In this document: in pieces, positions 57,701 through 64,000 of the stretch
Layout of the letters: each line of letters opens with the position of its first letter
How positions within the stretch are numbered: the first letter of the stretch is position 1
DNA from: Aplysia californica
Taxonomy: Eukaryota > Mollusca > Gastropoda > Aplysiida > Aplysiidae
Assembly (NCBI RefSeq): GCF_000002075.1
Contig: NW_004797367.1
Location: 1,191,851 to 1,255,850, forward strand
Length of the DNA: 64,000 bases
Direction: 5' to 3'
Notes under the pieces: model-generated
Database searches by the model: none
Told to the model about the DNA's origin: nothing
What the model saw: the letters and a program-made list of their open reading frames with translations, nothing else
Translations under genes and position numbers: made by a program

Positions 57701-58887
57701 GTTGGATTTTTAAAATTTCATTATTTTGACAAATGCCCGAGTTCAGTGACGATGCCACACAAATGTTCTTACCTGGCACCTCCACCTCCCAGAACTAGGC
57801 CAATAGATGTGCCCGTTAAGAAGCGGGCTAGACGAGAGAAGTCTGTGAGACGATCAGGAGGAGTTTCAAACAGGCGTTCATACATTTCCAACTGTGGAAA
57901 AAAAGAAAGTGTAAAGTTTTAATGCCTTTGCTGGAGATACAAAAAAAAAAGACAATGGGGCTGAAGCACTCACTGTCTTGGCAAAGTGTTCACTTGTCAC
58001 AAGGCAAAAAAATGTATGGAAAAACAGGACAGAACCCACACATTCAGTTTTGAAAAAGAACTCAGTATAAGAGGTAAACAGATACACAGAAAACTGAACA
58101 GAAAACAGGCACGCGCATGCACACACACACGTACACACACACGCACACTCACAGTTTTGGCAGGTGACCGTGCCTTCAGCACACGCTTAGGACAGCGGAT
58201 GTGGTGGTGTGAGGAGAGCCAGCCGCGGAAGTTGAGCCAGTCGGCCGTGTTGCGCGGGGTCTCCGCGTCTTCCTTGTGCAGCAGGATCAGCTCTTTCTGG
58301 GCTCGCACCGCAAAGTTCTCCAGCTCCTGCTCGATCTGAGAGACACATTGGTTTTGTTTTTTTGTAACTTTTGATTTAAAAATGCAGGAGTTTTGTGTCC
58401 CCATCATCTACGTAATTAACTCGCCCAGTACCATACATCATACAACGATACATCATCCCAGTCTTTCAGCACACCATACAGCCATGTGCAGATAAACCGT
58501 GTTACTAAAATAGATAAGATAATATAAATTTTCTGAGACTGTACAGGAATGGTAAAAACACACGAAAATATAAGAGAATTGAAATTGAACATTATTTTCA
58601 TAAAAGAATTACAGCGCAAAGAGAAAAATAAAGCTGTCAAAAATATATCATATAAATATTTATTACAGATTTTGAAAGCTTTAAAGATTAACCTGCCTCT
58701 CAGGGCAAACGCAGGCACAGAGGGATACCCCGTACAACATCCCCGCAGAAAGACAAGATATACTAGACAAAAATTTCTTCCTACTCAGAACTGAACTCCG
58801 GTCTTCTGTGTGCGACAGCGAAGCCTGTAACTGCTACACCACAGACAGGGAGAGGAGAGAGGGAAAGGGGATAATTGATCAAGAAAG

Positions 58888-58973
<86 letters not shown>

Positions 58974-59127
58974 GACAGAGAGAGAGAGAGAGAGACAGAG
59001 AGAGACAGAAAGAGAGAAAGAGTGAGAGAGAGAGACAGACAGACAAAGAGAGACGGACAAAGAGAGACACATGGAGAGAGAGAAAGAGAGAGACAGAGAG
59101 AGAGAGAGAGTGAGAGAGAAAGAAAAA

Positions 59128-59190
<63 letters not shown>

Positions 59191-62100
59191 AAAAGAGAGA
59201 AAGAACACACATTCATGAAAGAAACACTGCGTTTAAACACAAAAGACTCACGGGCCCAACTTTGGGGTCCTTGTCTCCGAGTGCCACAATGAGGATACAG
59301 TCGGCCTGTCGCAGGCAGTGCTTGGTCCACTTGCTCAGCTGGTAGTCGCACTGGTACAGCACCATGCGGTGGATGTCTTCCTGCTGGCTCAGCCAGTTGA
59401 ACAGCCGGAACTCGTTCACTCTGGGGAGGACGGCAAGACAGATTTTACGCGTTTTCTTTTTGGGGGGATTTACTTGATTTGTTTTTGGGGTTCTTATTTA
59501 GTTTTAGAGTGTGTTTTAAAGCACTTGCAACACTAATAGGAAGAACAATCTTGTGTCACCACTCTGGGTACATCAAGACATTTAGAGGTTAATTTTTATA
59601 ATTTCTCTTTTTTTTTGGGGGGGGGGGTGTCTTTTTGTGGTAGCTTTTTTTTCTCTTCAATTTGAGGGGGGTGCTATCTTACCCGTCCAGAGCTCCCGTG
59701 CCCAAGCGAGCTTTGACAATGTCAGTGGTCAGTCTAACTGTTGGACCTGAGGAACGAAAAAAAACCAAAAAGGTTATTATAATTATTATTACCATTATTT
59801 CTATTTCCATCATTATTATTATTATTATTATTATTTTTATTATGTAAATTATTATCATTACTACCACGCTTATCATTATTATTGTCCCTATTATTATCAA
59901 TGTTATTATTATCATTCCCATCATCATCACTAATATAAATATAACTGGTGTTGTTGTTGTTGTTGTTATTGTGATTATCATTATTAATATTGTAATGATC
60001 AATATTATTATTATTACCATTATTCATCATTTCATTTTTAATTTTCAAAATAATCATTTGTATTACTATTAATTTTATTACCATTATCATTATTATTTTG
60101 CAGCTGTTGTTGCTGCAACTGCTTTTAACACTGATGATGATGGATATTGATGATGATGATGACAGCTATTATCATTTTATAATCATTATTCTGCGGTTGT
60201 TGCCCCTACTGCTGATGATGACAATAACAAAGATGATGACGATAACAAAGATGATGATGATGATGATCCTCCTCGTTAATCACCTATAGAGAGCAGGGCA
60301 TGTTGCAGCTCCAGGGAAAAGTTGGTCAGGGGCACGTCCTCCGTCACCGGCACAATCGCTATGGTCGCCAGGTTGGCCACTGTCGTCCTCTCCATCTTGG
60401 AAAACGTGTCGGCTGGTGACAGAAGACGATAAAAAAATGTTCAGAATGCTCTTAACCCATCTACCTTTAACCGCTTATGTGCACCAAACGTGAAGTCCAC
60501 AGGGCAAGAGATCAAGGGGAAGGCCAAGTGGATCTTAGAGAAGGGTCATAGGTCATAGAGAACAAAGAGGAAAAGAGAAAAAGAAAAATACTGACCACTG
60601 TCCAGCAGGGTGGACACCTTTATGCTCATGGAGTTCTTCTGCTGTAGAATGCCTGAGATGTAATTTTAAAAATAGGAAATGAAACCTCCCCAGAGAGAAA
60701 GAAGTAAACCGACTACTGTCCAGTGGCACGGAGGCCTACAGGTTCATGGAGTTTTTCTGCTGTAGTGCGCTAATAACATTCTGACGCTAAAAAGGTTGGG
60801 GGGGGTGTTTTGGTTTTGGGTTTTTTTGGGGAGGGAGAGAAAACCAAAAAAAACAAAAGAAAAAGTGAGAAACAAGGAGACTGACCACTGTCCAGTGGCA
60901 TGGAGGCCTGGAGGTTCATGGAGTTCTTCTGCTGCAGCGTGCCCAGGATGCGGGTCCCGAGCAGATGGATGAGTCGGGCAACCACCTGGGGGTACCGCAG
61001 CTTGATCAGGTTCAGCAACTCTGAAGGGATCTTGGTCAGCTCCGTGTCTCTGGGGAACGAAAATTTTGTTGTTTTTTGGGGGGTTTTTTGTTCTTTTTTT
61101 TTATAGTAAGAGTTAAAGAGTTTTATGGTACTCGCAACACAATTAGGTCGTGTAAATGCCAAAGATTAGAGGTGCTACAAGAGAGTAACAAACACAAAAA
61201 AAGGAGGAGAGATAAGGACGAAAGATGTTTGATAGGAAAGAGGGAGGAAACCTCACCACTTCACCCATCAACCACCCATTTTTACTATTCCAAAGCTTCC
61301 AACTTTTCAAAAAAGCTTCCAATTTTTCCAAAAACCTTCCAACCTTTCCAAACAAACAGGTCAAGATGGTGGTCATTAGTCAAGTAACCCCCCCTCCAGA
61401 CCCTTCACACATACTTTTCTACATTCAATTAATTTAAGCTATTCAAAGCAGATCTGCAGCAATATTGTCAGTAATGTTTAATAAAAGTCTCTCCAATGGA
61501 CTTATGGAATTTATACATATCATTATTTACAAATCCAGACTTGAAAGTCCATAGCAGAGGTATGCACATGGCACAAACAACTACACACACGACAGCCAGC
61601 ACAGTAATGCTAAGCTTATGCTTTGTTAATTCCAACACACATAACACACATGCATAAACATTGCCAACACACATACACACATGGCACACACAACTACACA
61701 CACGACAGCCAGCACAGTAATGCTAAGCTTATGCTTTGTCAATTCCAACACACATAACACACATGCAAATACATTGCCAACACAGACATACACACATGAC
61801 ACAAACAACTACACACTTAATAGCCAGCACAGTGGTGGCTCACTCATTTTGCGTCAATTCCAACACACCTAAGACACACAACTACACACCTGATAGCCAG
61901 CACGGTGGTAGCGCGTTCATGCTGCGTCAACACCTCCACAATGCCCACCAGTTCTCCGCGGCCGAATTCATTGACCAGTTCCTTCTTCCCCCCCAGGGTG
62001 GTGATGACTGACCTCAGCCGACCGGTCAGCACGATGAAGATACTTTCGCTGGAGTCCCCTTGTCTGTTGATGTCACAAAAATATGTCAAAGAATCGTATC

Positions 62101-64000
62101 ACGACACAGTGGAATCAGGTGCTTGTCAAATTTTGGGTGTGATGGGTAATACTGGGAACAACTTAGTTTTTAGGGGATTTTTAAGTAAGGGTTTTACGGC
62201 ACCTGCAACACAACAAGGTCATATAAATGCTGAAGATTAGAGGTGTTACATGAGAGCAACAACAGCAAAAAGGAAGGAGGAGAGACATGGATGACGGATG
62301 TTTAGTTAACTTTTAGTAACAGTTTTAAGGCGCCTGCAACACATATAGGTCATATAAATGCCGAAGACTAGAGGTGTTACATGAGAGCAACAAACGCACA
62401 AGAAGGAGGAAAGAGATAAAAACCATAGATGTTTGATAAGGAAGAAGGAGCAAGCCACACTGGAGCACCCACCAACCCCCCACAGAAATTGAATAGCGGC
62501 ACAGGGGAATCAGGCGTTGGTCAATTTTTGGGCATGTGGTGTTATTGGAAACAACTTGAAATCTGTTCATGAGACTTGTTTTTGAAGAGAAAAATACTCA
62601 CAAACATCTAACAAACATCCCACAAACCTGAATAGAGCCTTCCCTGCCTCTAGCATCTGCCAGTCCAGAGCAAAGTCAATCTGCCTCACAAAGGTGGACA
62701 TGCGGCGCACGGTGGTGTGAGCCACGTTCAGCACGATAAATGGCTCCACCCGCATTATCCTGCACAACAGATCATGTTGCATACATTAATTTTGCACACA
62801 CACACACACAAATACAGTATCAAGCAGAAAGACCTAAGGGCTTCATTTTAATTATCATTCACAAATCTGTCAGGAAAGTTCACAATCTTTCTTTAGCATT
62901 GGCAAGTCCTTGAGGAGCAATACTAGAAAACAGAGAATACATATTTTCCTACATAAAAACGGCCCTGCATACTCAGACCCCTATAAACATAATGAATACC
63001 TTTTCCTTTACGTACTGGTTGGCAGCTATGCAATGAAGAAGCAACAAGTATTATCCTGGCACAAATTCATTTTGTATAAATACAATATGATATGGAAAAC
63101 TGGTCTAAATCTAATGGGGGGGGGGGGGGGGAGAGAACCGGTTATAGAAAAACAGTCATTCTAAAGGTAAGGCACTTGGTCATGGTCCACATCATGTGGA
63201 AAAAGTTTTGCAGCATACTACAGCCCCACTAGGCAGATGCTGTCGAAAACAAAATAGCGGAACATAACAAGCTGTCATTTTATTTGAAACTGAAACAACA
63301 GTTATCATCTAACAAGAAGTATCTCGTGATCACTGAAAGGTAGTAGATGAACCCAACTTTTCAGAAGACAGTTGAACCTGATTGAACGGCAATCTGTCTA
63401 CGTCAACCACCTGTACAAACAATCACTTTTCACTTTCCATTTGTTTTAAATTAAAATAACACTATCCAAAAATCTCCCGTTTAAGACAACCACTTTTCTC
63501 CTCAACAATGGGTGGCCGTCTTGAGCAATTTCAACTAACTTATTCTTGTACCCAGGATATGTTTTCATCACCGGAAAAAACATTTGATACATTACACCCC
63601 AACTCCCCTGAGATCACCCGTAAATTTCTCAACAAGTTGCATCCTAACACACCCGCAATCACCCACTCAGACCAGGCATCTTTAGAAACAAAGTCTCTCA
63701 AACTCAAGGGCCAAGATTTTGTTTTAACTAGTTATTACACCAAAAAAAATTTTCTGTTGGATACCGATGTAAAATTTTTCCAGTCAGTAGTTCTAGTATT
63801 AGTGCCAATCGAGGTGGTGAGTTACCTCCCCTTGCTTGGGGTTTGAGGGGGAATAGACTTCCTGTCCAGACCATAAGGGTGTAACGTGTTTTAAAAAACC
63901 TTACTGGTAAAAGTCTGGCTTGGAGATGACCACCATGATCGCGTCAGTCTTGGCCCTCATGGTGAAAAAGGAAGGCTCGCCGGTCAGCACAGCCAGCACG
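44017..64000 (-). CDS. PNPLA6: Neuropathy target esterase / patatin-like phospholipase 6/7, 5' end outside window
   Basis: Minus-strand exons (5' to 3'): 64000-63905, 62759-62628, 62063-61890, 61049-60886, 60412-60284, 59746-59683, 59420-59252, 58335-58153, 57891-57773, 57056-56900, 56287-56224, 55101-54979, 52942-52826 (or 52585-52469), 47609-47461, 47250-47098, 46582-46454, 45901-45814, 45023-44017. They splice in phase to 1071 residues plus stop. NTE is an ER-anchored lysophospholipase that degrades phosphatidylcholine and lysophosphatidylcholine; loss causes neurodegeneration in flies and mammals. Visible: end of cyclic-nucleotide-binding domain 2, all of domain 3, and a patatin domain with GGGGARG (from residue 405), GTSMG with Ser 435 and DGG with Asp 555. 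The tail after the patatin domain is long, acidic and Ser-rich. N-terminal anchor and domain 1 lie to the right of the window. Confidence 0.95.
45028..45170 (-). repeat. 33-bp tandem repeat covering the acceptor side of the last NTE intron
   Basis: On the minus strand the unit reads TTTTCATTTCTAATCTTTGG, GTTTCAAG; about four copies. Each holds a CTAAT branch-point-like motif and a pyrimidine run. Confidence 0.8.
45255..45385 (-). repeat. Interspersed repeat R2
   Basis: CGACACAATAAAGGTAGTTT, GACAGATAGACAGAAAAAAC, ATGACACCCTCCAACCACCC; near full-length. Confidence 0.75.
45703..45751. repeat. (CAT)n microsatellite
   Basis: About 16 units in the NTE intron before the last exon. Confidence 0.95.
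45814..45901 (-). CDS. PNPLA6: NTE exon, start of C-terminal tail
   Basis: [41 protein letters not shown] is conserved in NTE. Acceptor TGTTACAG, donor GCAG|GTACGT. Confidence 0.9.
46454..46582 (-). CDS. PNPLA6: NTE exon after patatin core
   Basis: [43 protein letters not shown] (NTE: DVGYQYGKAVFGGW-RG-V). Acceptor TGAAACAG, donor AAG|GTCAGT. Confidence 0.9.
46619..46700 (+). repeat. Copy of the AAGATAAGATAATCTTTATTG repeat
   Basis: Related to 12282-12380; GGTTTGGCGTTTCACCAATC corresponds to GGTTTAGTGTTTCACAACAT there. Confidence 0.5.
47098..47250 (-). CDS. PNPLA6: NTE exon after patatin core
   Basis: [71 protein letters not shown] is nearly invariant in NTE. Acceptor CTCCCAG, donor GTG|GTACGT. 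Confidence 0.95.
47276..47430 (-). mobile_element. MITE-430, truncated
   Basis: TGTGAGGCATCGAGGTAAAA, TCAGGCGCTCGTCAAAATAA and a short internal part only; reaches to within about 30 bases of the donor of NTE exon 47461-47609. Confidence 0.65.
47461..47609 (-). CDS. PNPLA6: NTE patatin-domain exon
   Basis: [50 protein letters not shown]. Acceptor CTTGAAG, donor AGG|GTGAGT. Preceded by a ~4.9-kb intron, the longest in the gene here. Confidence 0.95.
49140..49270. repeat. GTGTGTGG-rich minisatellite
   Basis: Irregular repeats of GGGGTGTGTGGAG. Gives Pro/Thr/His frames on the minus strand that are not genes. Confidence 0.9.
50014..50075. repeat. Foldback repeat FB, copy 4
   Basis: CATCACTTTTCAAAATGGCG, CATGGCAGAGTTTTACACTG, AGCAGTC. 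Best-preserved right arm of the family. Confidence 0.6.
51289..51489. mobile_element. hAT-like MITE, copy 2
   Basis: CAGTGCTTGCCAGCCT and AGGTTAACAAGCGCTG ends; flanks TTCTAAAT and ATCTAAAC are a plausible decayed 8-bp target duplication, as hAT elements make. Confidence 0.7.
52469..52585 (-). CDS. PNPLA6: NTE catalytic-Asp exon, version B (tandem duplicate)
   Basis: [39 protein letters not shown]. Same 117-nt length and phase 1-1 as version A, 31 of 39 residues identical, intact DGA (accepted in patatins), acceptor GCTCCAG and donor CCAG|GTATGC. About 18 codons differ only at silent positions, so the copy has been kept by selection. Lies 240 bp downstream of A. Likely an alternative, possibly mutually exclusive, exon. 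Confidence 0.88.
52826..52942 (-). CDS. PNPLA6: NTE catalytic-Asp exon, version A (canonical)
   Basis: [42 protein letters not shown] holds the catalytic Asp. Acceptor TTTGCAG, donor CCAG|GTATTA, phase 1-1, 117 nt. Matches vertebrate NTE ([21 protein letters not shown]) better than version B. Confidence 0.95.
54090..54298. repeat. GAT/GGT-rich microsatellite
   Basis: Imperfect GATGGTGGT and GATGATGAT runs in the NTE intron. Confidence 0.9.
54979..55101 (-). CDS. PNPLA6: NTE patatin-domain exon
   Basis: [41 protein letters not shown], matching IEDLWLPYF--TT-I--S-MRVH. Acceptor ATTGCAG, donor GTAG|GTGAGT. Confidence 0.95.
55103..55265. repeat. AAT-rich microsatellite
   Basis: Runs right up to the polypyrimidine/AG of NTE exon 54979-55101 (minus strand: ATT-rich tract before TTGCAG). 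Confidence 0.9.
56140..56200. repeat. CA-rich microsatellite
   Basis: Imperfect (CA)n in the intron after NTE exon 56224-56287; an AAT-rich tract (56320-56420) and another CA/CG tract (56725-56770) lie on the other side. Confidence 0.9.
56224..56287 (-). CDS. PNPLA6: NTE patatin-domain exon
   Basis: [34 protein letters not shown] is strictly NTE-like. Acceptor CTTTCAG, donor CACAG|GTAATG. Confidence 0.95.
56900..57056 (-). CDS. PNPLA6: NTE exon with nucleophile elbow GTSMG
   Basis: [58 protein letters not shown] holds the catalytic Ser of the Ser-Asp dyad. Acceptor TGCACAG, donor ATG|GTTAGT. Confidence 0.95.
57143..57310 (-). repeat. Interspersed repeat R1
   Basis: GGTAAGAGTTTTACAGCATT to CACCTGCCAACCACCCGCC, sense strand of NTE. 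Confidence 0.8.
57328..57766 (+). mobile_element. MITE-430 copy abutting an NTE splice donor
   Basis: Internal GAATTATTGGTATCATCTTA, CCAGAGGTAAAATAAGCGAG and AAAATGGCCACCAAAGTTT; right end TTGACAAATGCCCGAGTTCA, GATGCCACACAAATG stops about five bases before the GTAAGA donor of exon 57773-57891 (minus). Diverged, so fairly old. Confidence 0.7.
57773..57891 (-). CDS. PNPLA6: NTE exon with glycine-rich oxyanion loop
   Basis: [40 protein letters not shown]. The GGGGARG loop stabilises the oxyanion in patatin enzymes. Acceptor TTCCACAG, donor CCAG|GTAAGA. A MITE end starts a few bases into the intron. Confidence 0.95.
58153..58335 (-). CDS. PNPLA6: NTE exon, linker to patatin domain
   Basis: [61 protein letters not shown]. 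Acceptor CTCTCAG, donor ACT|GTGAGT. Confidence 0.95.
58650..58855 (-). mobile_element. SINE S2 copy
   Basis: CCGCAGAAAGACAAGATATA, CTACTCAGAACTGAACTCCG, TGCGACAGCGAAGCCTGTAA then CTACACCACAGACA, matching the reference S2 head. Confidence 0.7.
58888..59190. repeat. (GA)n then (CAGA)n microsatellites
   Basis: GA-rich to about 59128, then about 15 CAGA units to 59190, directly downstream of an S2 head. Yields long Ser/Leu or Arg/Glu frames that are not genes. Confidence 0.95.
59252..59420 (-). CDS. PNPLA6: NTE exon, linker
   Basis: [72 protein letters not shown] and [14 protein letters not shown] are NTE hallmarks. Acceptor CTCCCCAG, donor CCC|GTGAGT. Confidence 0.95.
59683..59746 (-). CDS. 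PNPLA6: NTE exon, linker
   Basis: [22 protein letters not shown] (NTE: [21 protein letters not shown]). Acceptor TTCCTCAG, donor CGG|GTAAGA. Confidence 0.95.
59770..60260. repeat. ATT/GAT-rich simple-sequence tract
   Basis: Fills most of the intron between NTE exons 60284-60412 and 59683-59746. Confidence 0.85.
60284..60412 (-). CDS. PNPLA6: NTE exon, start of linker to patatin domain
   Basis: [43 protein letters not shown], matching NLATVAILPV-EVP--FTLELQHAL of NTE. Acceptor TCACCAG, donor ATAG|GTGATT. Confidence 0.95.
60596..60652 (-). CDS. PNPLA6: Possible 57-nt cassette exon of NTE (copy of preceding exon end)
   Basis: Acceptor ACATCTCAG and donor CAGTG|GTCAGT enclose 57 nt, open in the phase of the gene: [19 protein letters not shown]. 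It is a diverged copy of the end of exon 60886-61049 with the same donor, and inclusion would add 19 residues without shifting the frame. It may equally be an unused pseudo-exon. Confidence 0.4.
60712..60770 (-). pseudogene. Decayed copy of NTE exon end
   Basis: CTACAGCAGAAAAACTCCAT and GCCACTGGACAGTAGTCGG copy the end of exon 60886-61049, but there is an in-frame TAG and the donor context has changed. Between the real exon and the better copy at 60596. Confidence 0.75.
60886..61049 (-). CDS. PNPLA6: NTE exon, end of nucleotide-binding domain 3
   Basis: [67 protein letters not shown] is diagnostic of NTE. Donor CAGTG|GTCAGT. Its 3' end recurs at 60596-60652 and 60712-60770. Confidence 0.95.
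61096..61275 (-). repeat. Interspersed repeat R1
   Basis: GTAAGAGTTAAAGAGTTTTA to CATCAACCACCCA; near full length, sense strand of NTE. Confidence 0.8.
61575..61888 (-). repeat. Tandem copies of the NTE exon end and its 5' splice site
   Basis: Three decayed copies of the exon end ATTGACGCA-CATGA...ACCGTGCTGGCTATCAG plus GTGTGTAGTTGTGTG, with splice-site equivalents near 61815, 61702 and 61589 (spacing 73, 113 and 113). The outer two units read [13 protein letters not shown] against [13 protein letters not shown] in the exon. Confidence 0.85.
61890..62063 (-). CDS. PNPLA6: NTE exon, cyclic-nucleotide-binding domain 3
   Basis: [54 protein letters not shown]. Donor ATCAG|GTGTGT. The 3' end of this exon is copied in the downstream intron (61575-61860). 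Confidence 0.95.
62097..62160 (+). mobile_element. MITE-430, left-end fragment
   Basis: CACGACACAGTGGAATCAGG, TGCTTGTCAAATTTTGGGTG. A second left-end fragment at 62494-62570 follows the R1 pair, so this MITE may have been split by R1 insertion. Confidence 0.6.
62183..62484 (-). repeat. Two R1 copies in tandem
   Basis: First 62183-62300 (3' portion), second 62308-62484 (full). Both read GTTTTACGGCACCTGCAACA-like then AGATTAGAGGTGTTACATGA and share the rare CATGAGAGCAAC, so one likely derives from the other. Confidence 0.75.
62628..62759 (-). CDS. PNPLA6: NTE exon, linker between nucleotide-binding domains
   Basis: [20 protein letters not shown] then [20 protein letters not shown], as in NTE (FVRQMDFAIDW--VEAG). 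Acceptor TGTGCAG, donor TTCAG|GTTTGT. Confidence 0.9.
62850..63035 (+). repeat. Dispersed repeat X, second-half copy
   Basis: TTTCTTTAGCATTGGCAAGT, ATACTCAGACCCCTATAAAC and GTACTGGTTGGCAGCTATG align with 42740-42905 and 53155-53335. Confidence 0.55.
63360..63540. mobile_element. Decayed Tigger-like MITE
   Basis: CAGTTGAACCTGATTGAACG at the left and GACAACCACTTTTCTCCTCA, GGTGGCCGTCTTGAGCAATT at the right; same family as 35876-36062 and 9283-9450. Confidence 0.5.
63905..64000 (-). CDS. PNPLA6: NTE exon, cyclic-nucleotide-binding domain 2 (partial)
   Basis: [20 protein letters not shown] then [12 protein letters not shown], matching [13 protein letters not shown]...ISK-DFYE of NTE. Donor after CCA with GTAAGG. 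The exon runs past the window edge. Confidence 0.9.

Noticed and set aside
58785-59351. 188-residue Ser/Leu-rich minus frame and Arg/Glu-rich plus frames
   Set aside because: Produced by the GA and CAGA microsatellites; only the part inside exon 59252-59420 is real NTE coding.
1-64000. Retrovirus-like, LTR or Polinton-type elements
   Set aside because: No long direct terminal repeats, gag/pol, capsid or envelope-like frames seen; the only reverse transcriptase remains are LINE type.

Overview
This is a nuclear, intron-rich animal DNA window, most likely from an invertebrate and possibly a mollusc. The taxon is inferred from the protein sequences and from the wealth of tRNA-derived SINEs, MITEs and microsatellites; nothing in the window is diagnostic. 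It holds the 3' parts of two lipid-metabolism genes that converge on each other, separated by about 32 kb of repeat-rich DNA. There is one assembly gap (110 N at 16713-16822). I saw no virus-like element, CRISPR array, rRNA or intact tRNA gene.

Region 1 (1-11.8 kb, + strand) carries the last nine exons of a long-chain fatty acid transport protein / very-long-chain acyl-CoA synthetase (SLC27A, FATP1/4 type). The reading phase is kept across every junction, giving 471 residues and a stop at 11796-11798. Region 2 (about 11.8-44 kb) has no gene I can name. It holds SINEs, LINE fragments, several TIR elements (pogo/Tigger-like, hAT-like and others), microsatellites and one candidate minus-strand terminal exon at 30209-30280. 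The + strand is T-rich on the left and A-rich on the right of about 20.6-22.4 kb, as expected if transcription converges there. Region 3 (44-64 kb, - strand) carries at least 18 exons of neuropathy target esterase (PNPLA6/7; Drosophila swiss cheese): part of the second cyclic-nucleotide-binding domain, the third one, the patatin lysophospholipase domain with GGGGARG, GTSMG and DGG motifs, and a long acidic, Ser-rich tail.

The most unusual signal is repeated exon-edge duplication. At three exons in two genes (FATP 6189-6390, NTE 60886-61049, NTE 61890-62063) the 3' end of the exon together with its 5' splice site has been copied two to seven times into the downstream intron. One copy in NTE (60596-60652) could be a 57-nt in-frame cassette exon. 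Separately, a whole 117-nt NTE exon that encodes the catalytic Asp motif exists as two intact, diverged copies (52826-52942 and 52469-52585) with matching phases and mostly synonymous differences, which suggests a choice between two versions of the active-site region. The annotated NTE stop codon appears to come from a SINE.

Both proteins act on lipids at endomembranes (acyl-CoA formation and uptake; lysophospholipid hydrolysis). Their convergent adjacency may be chance.
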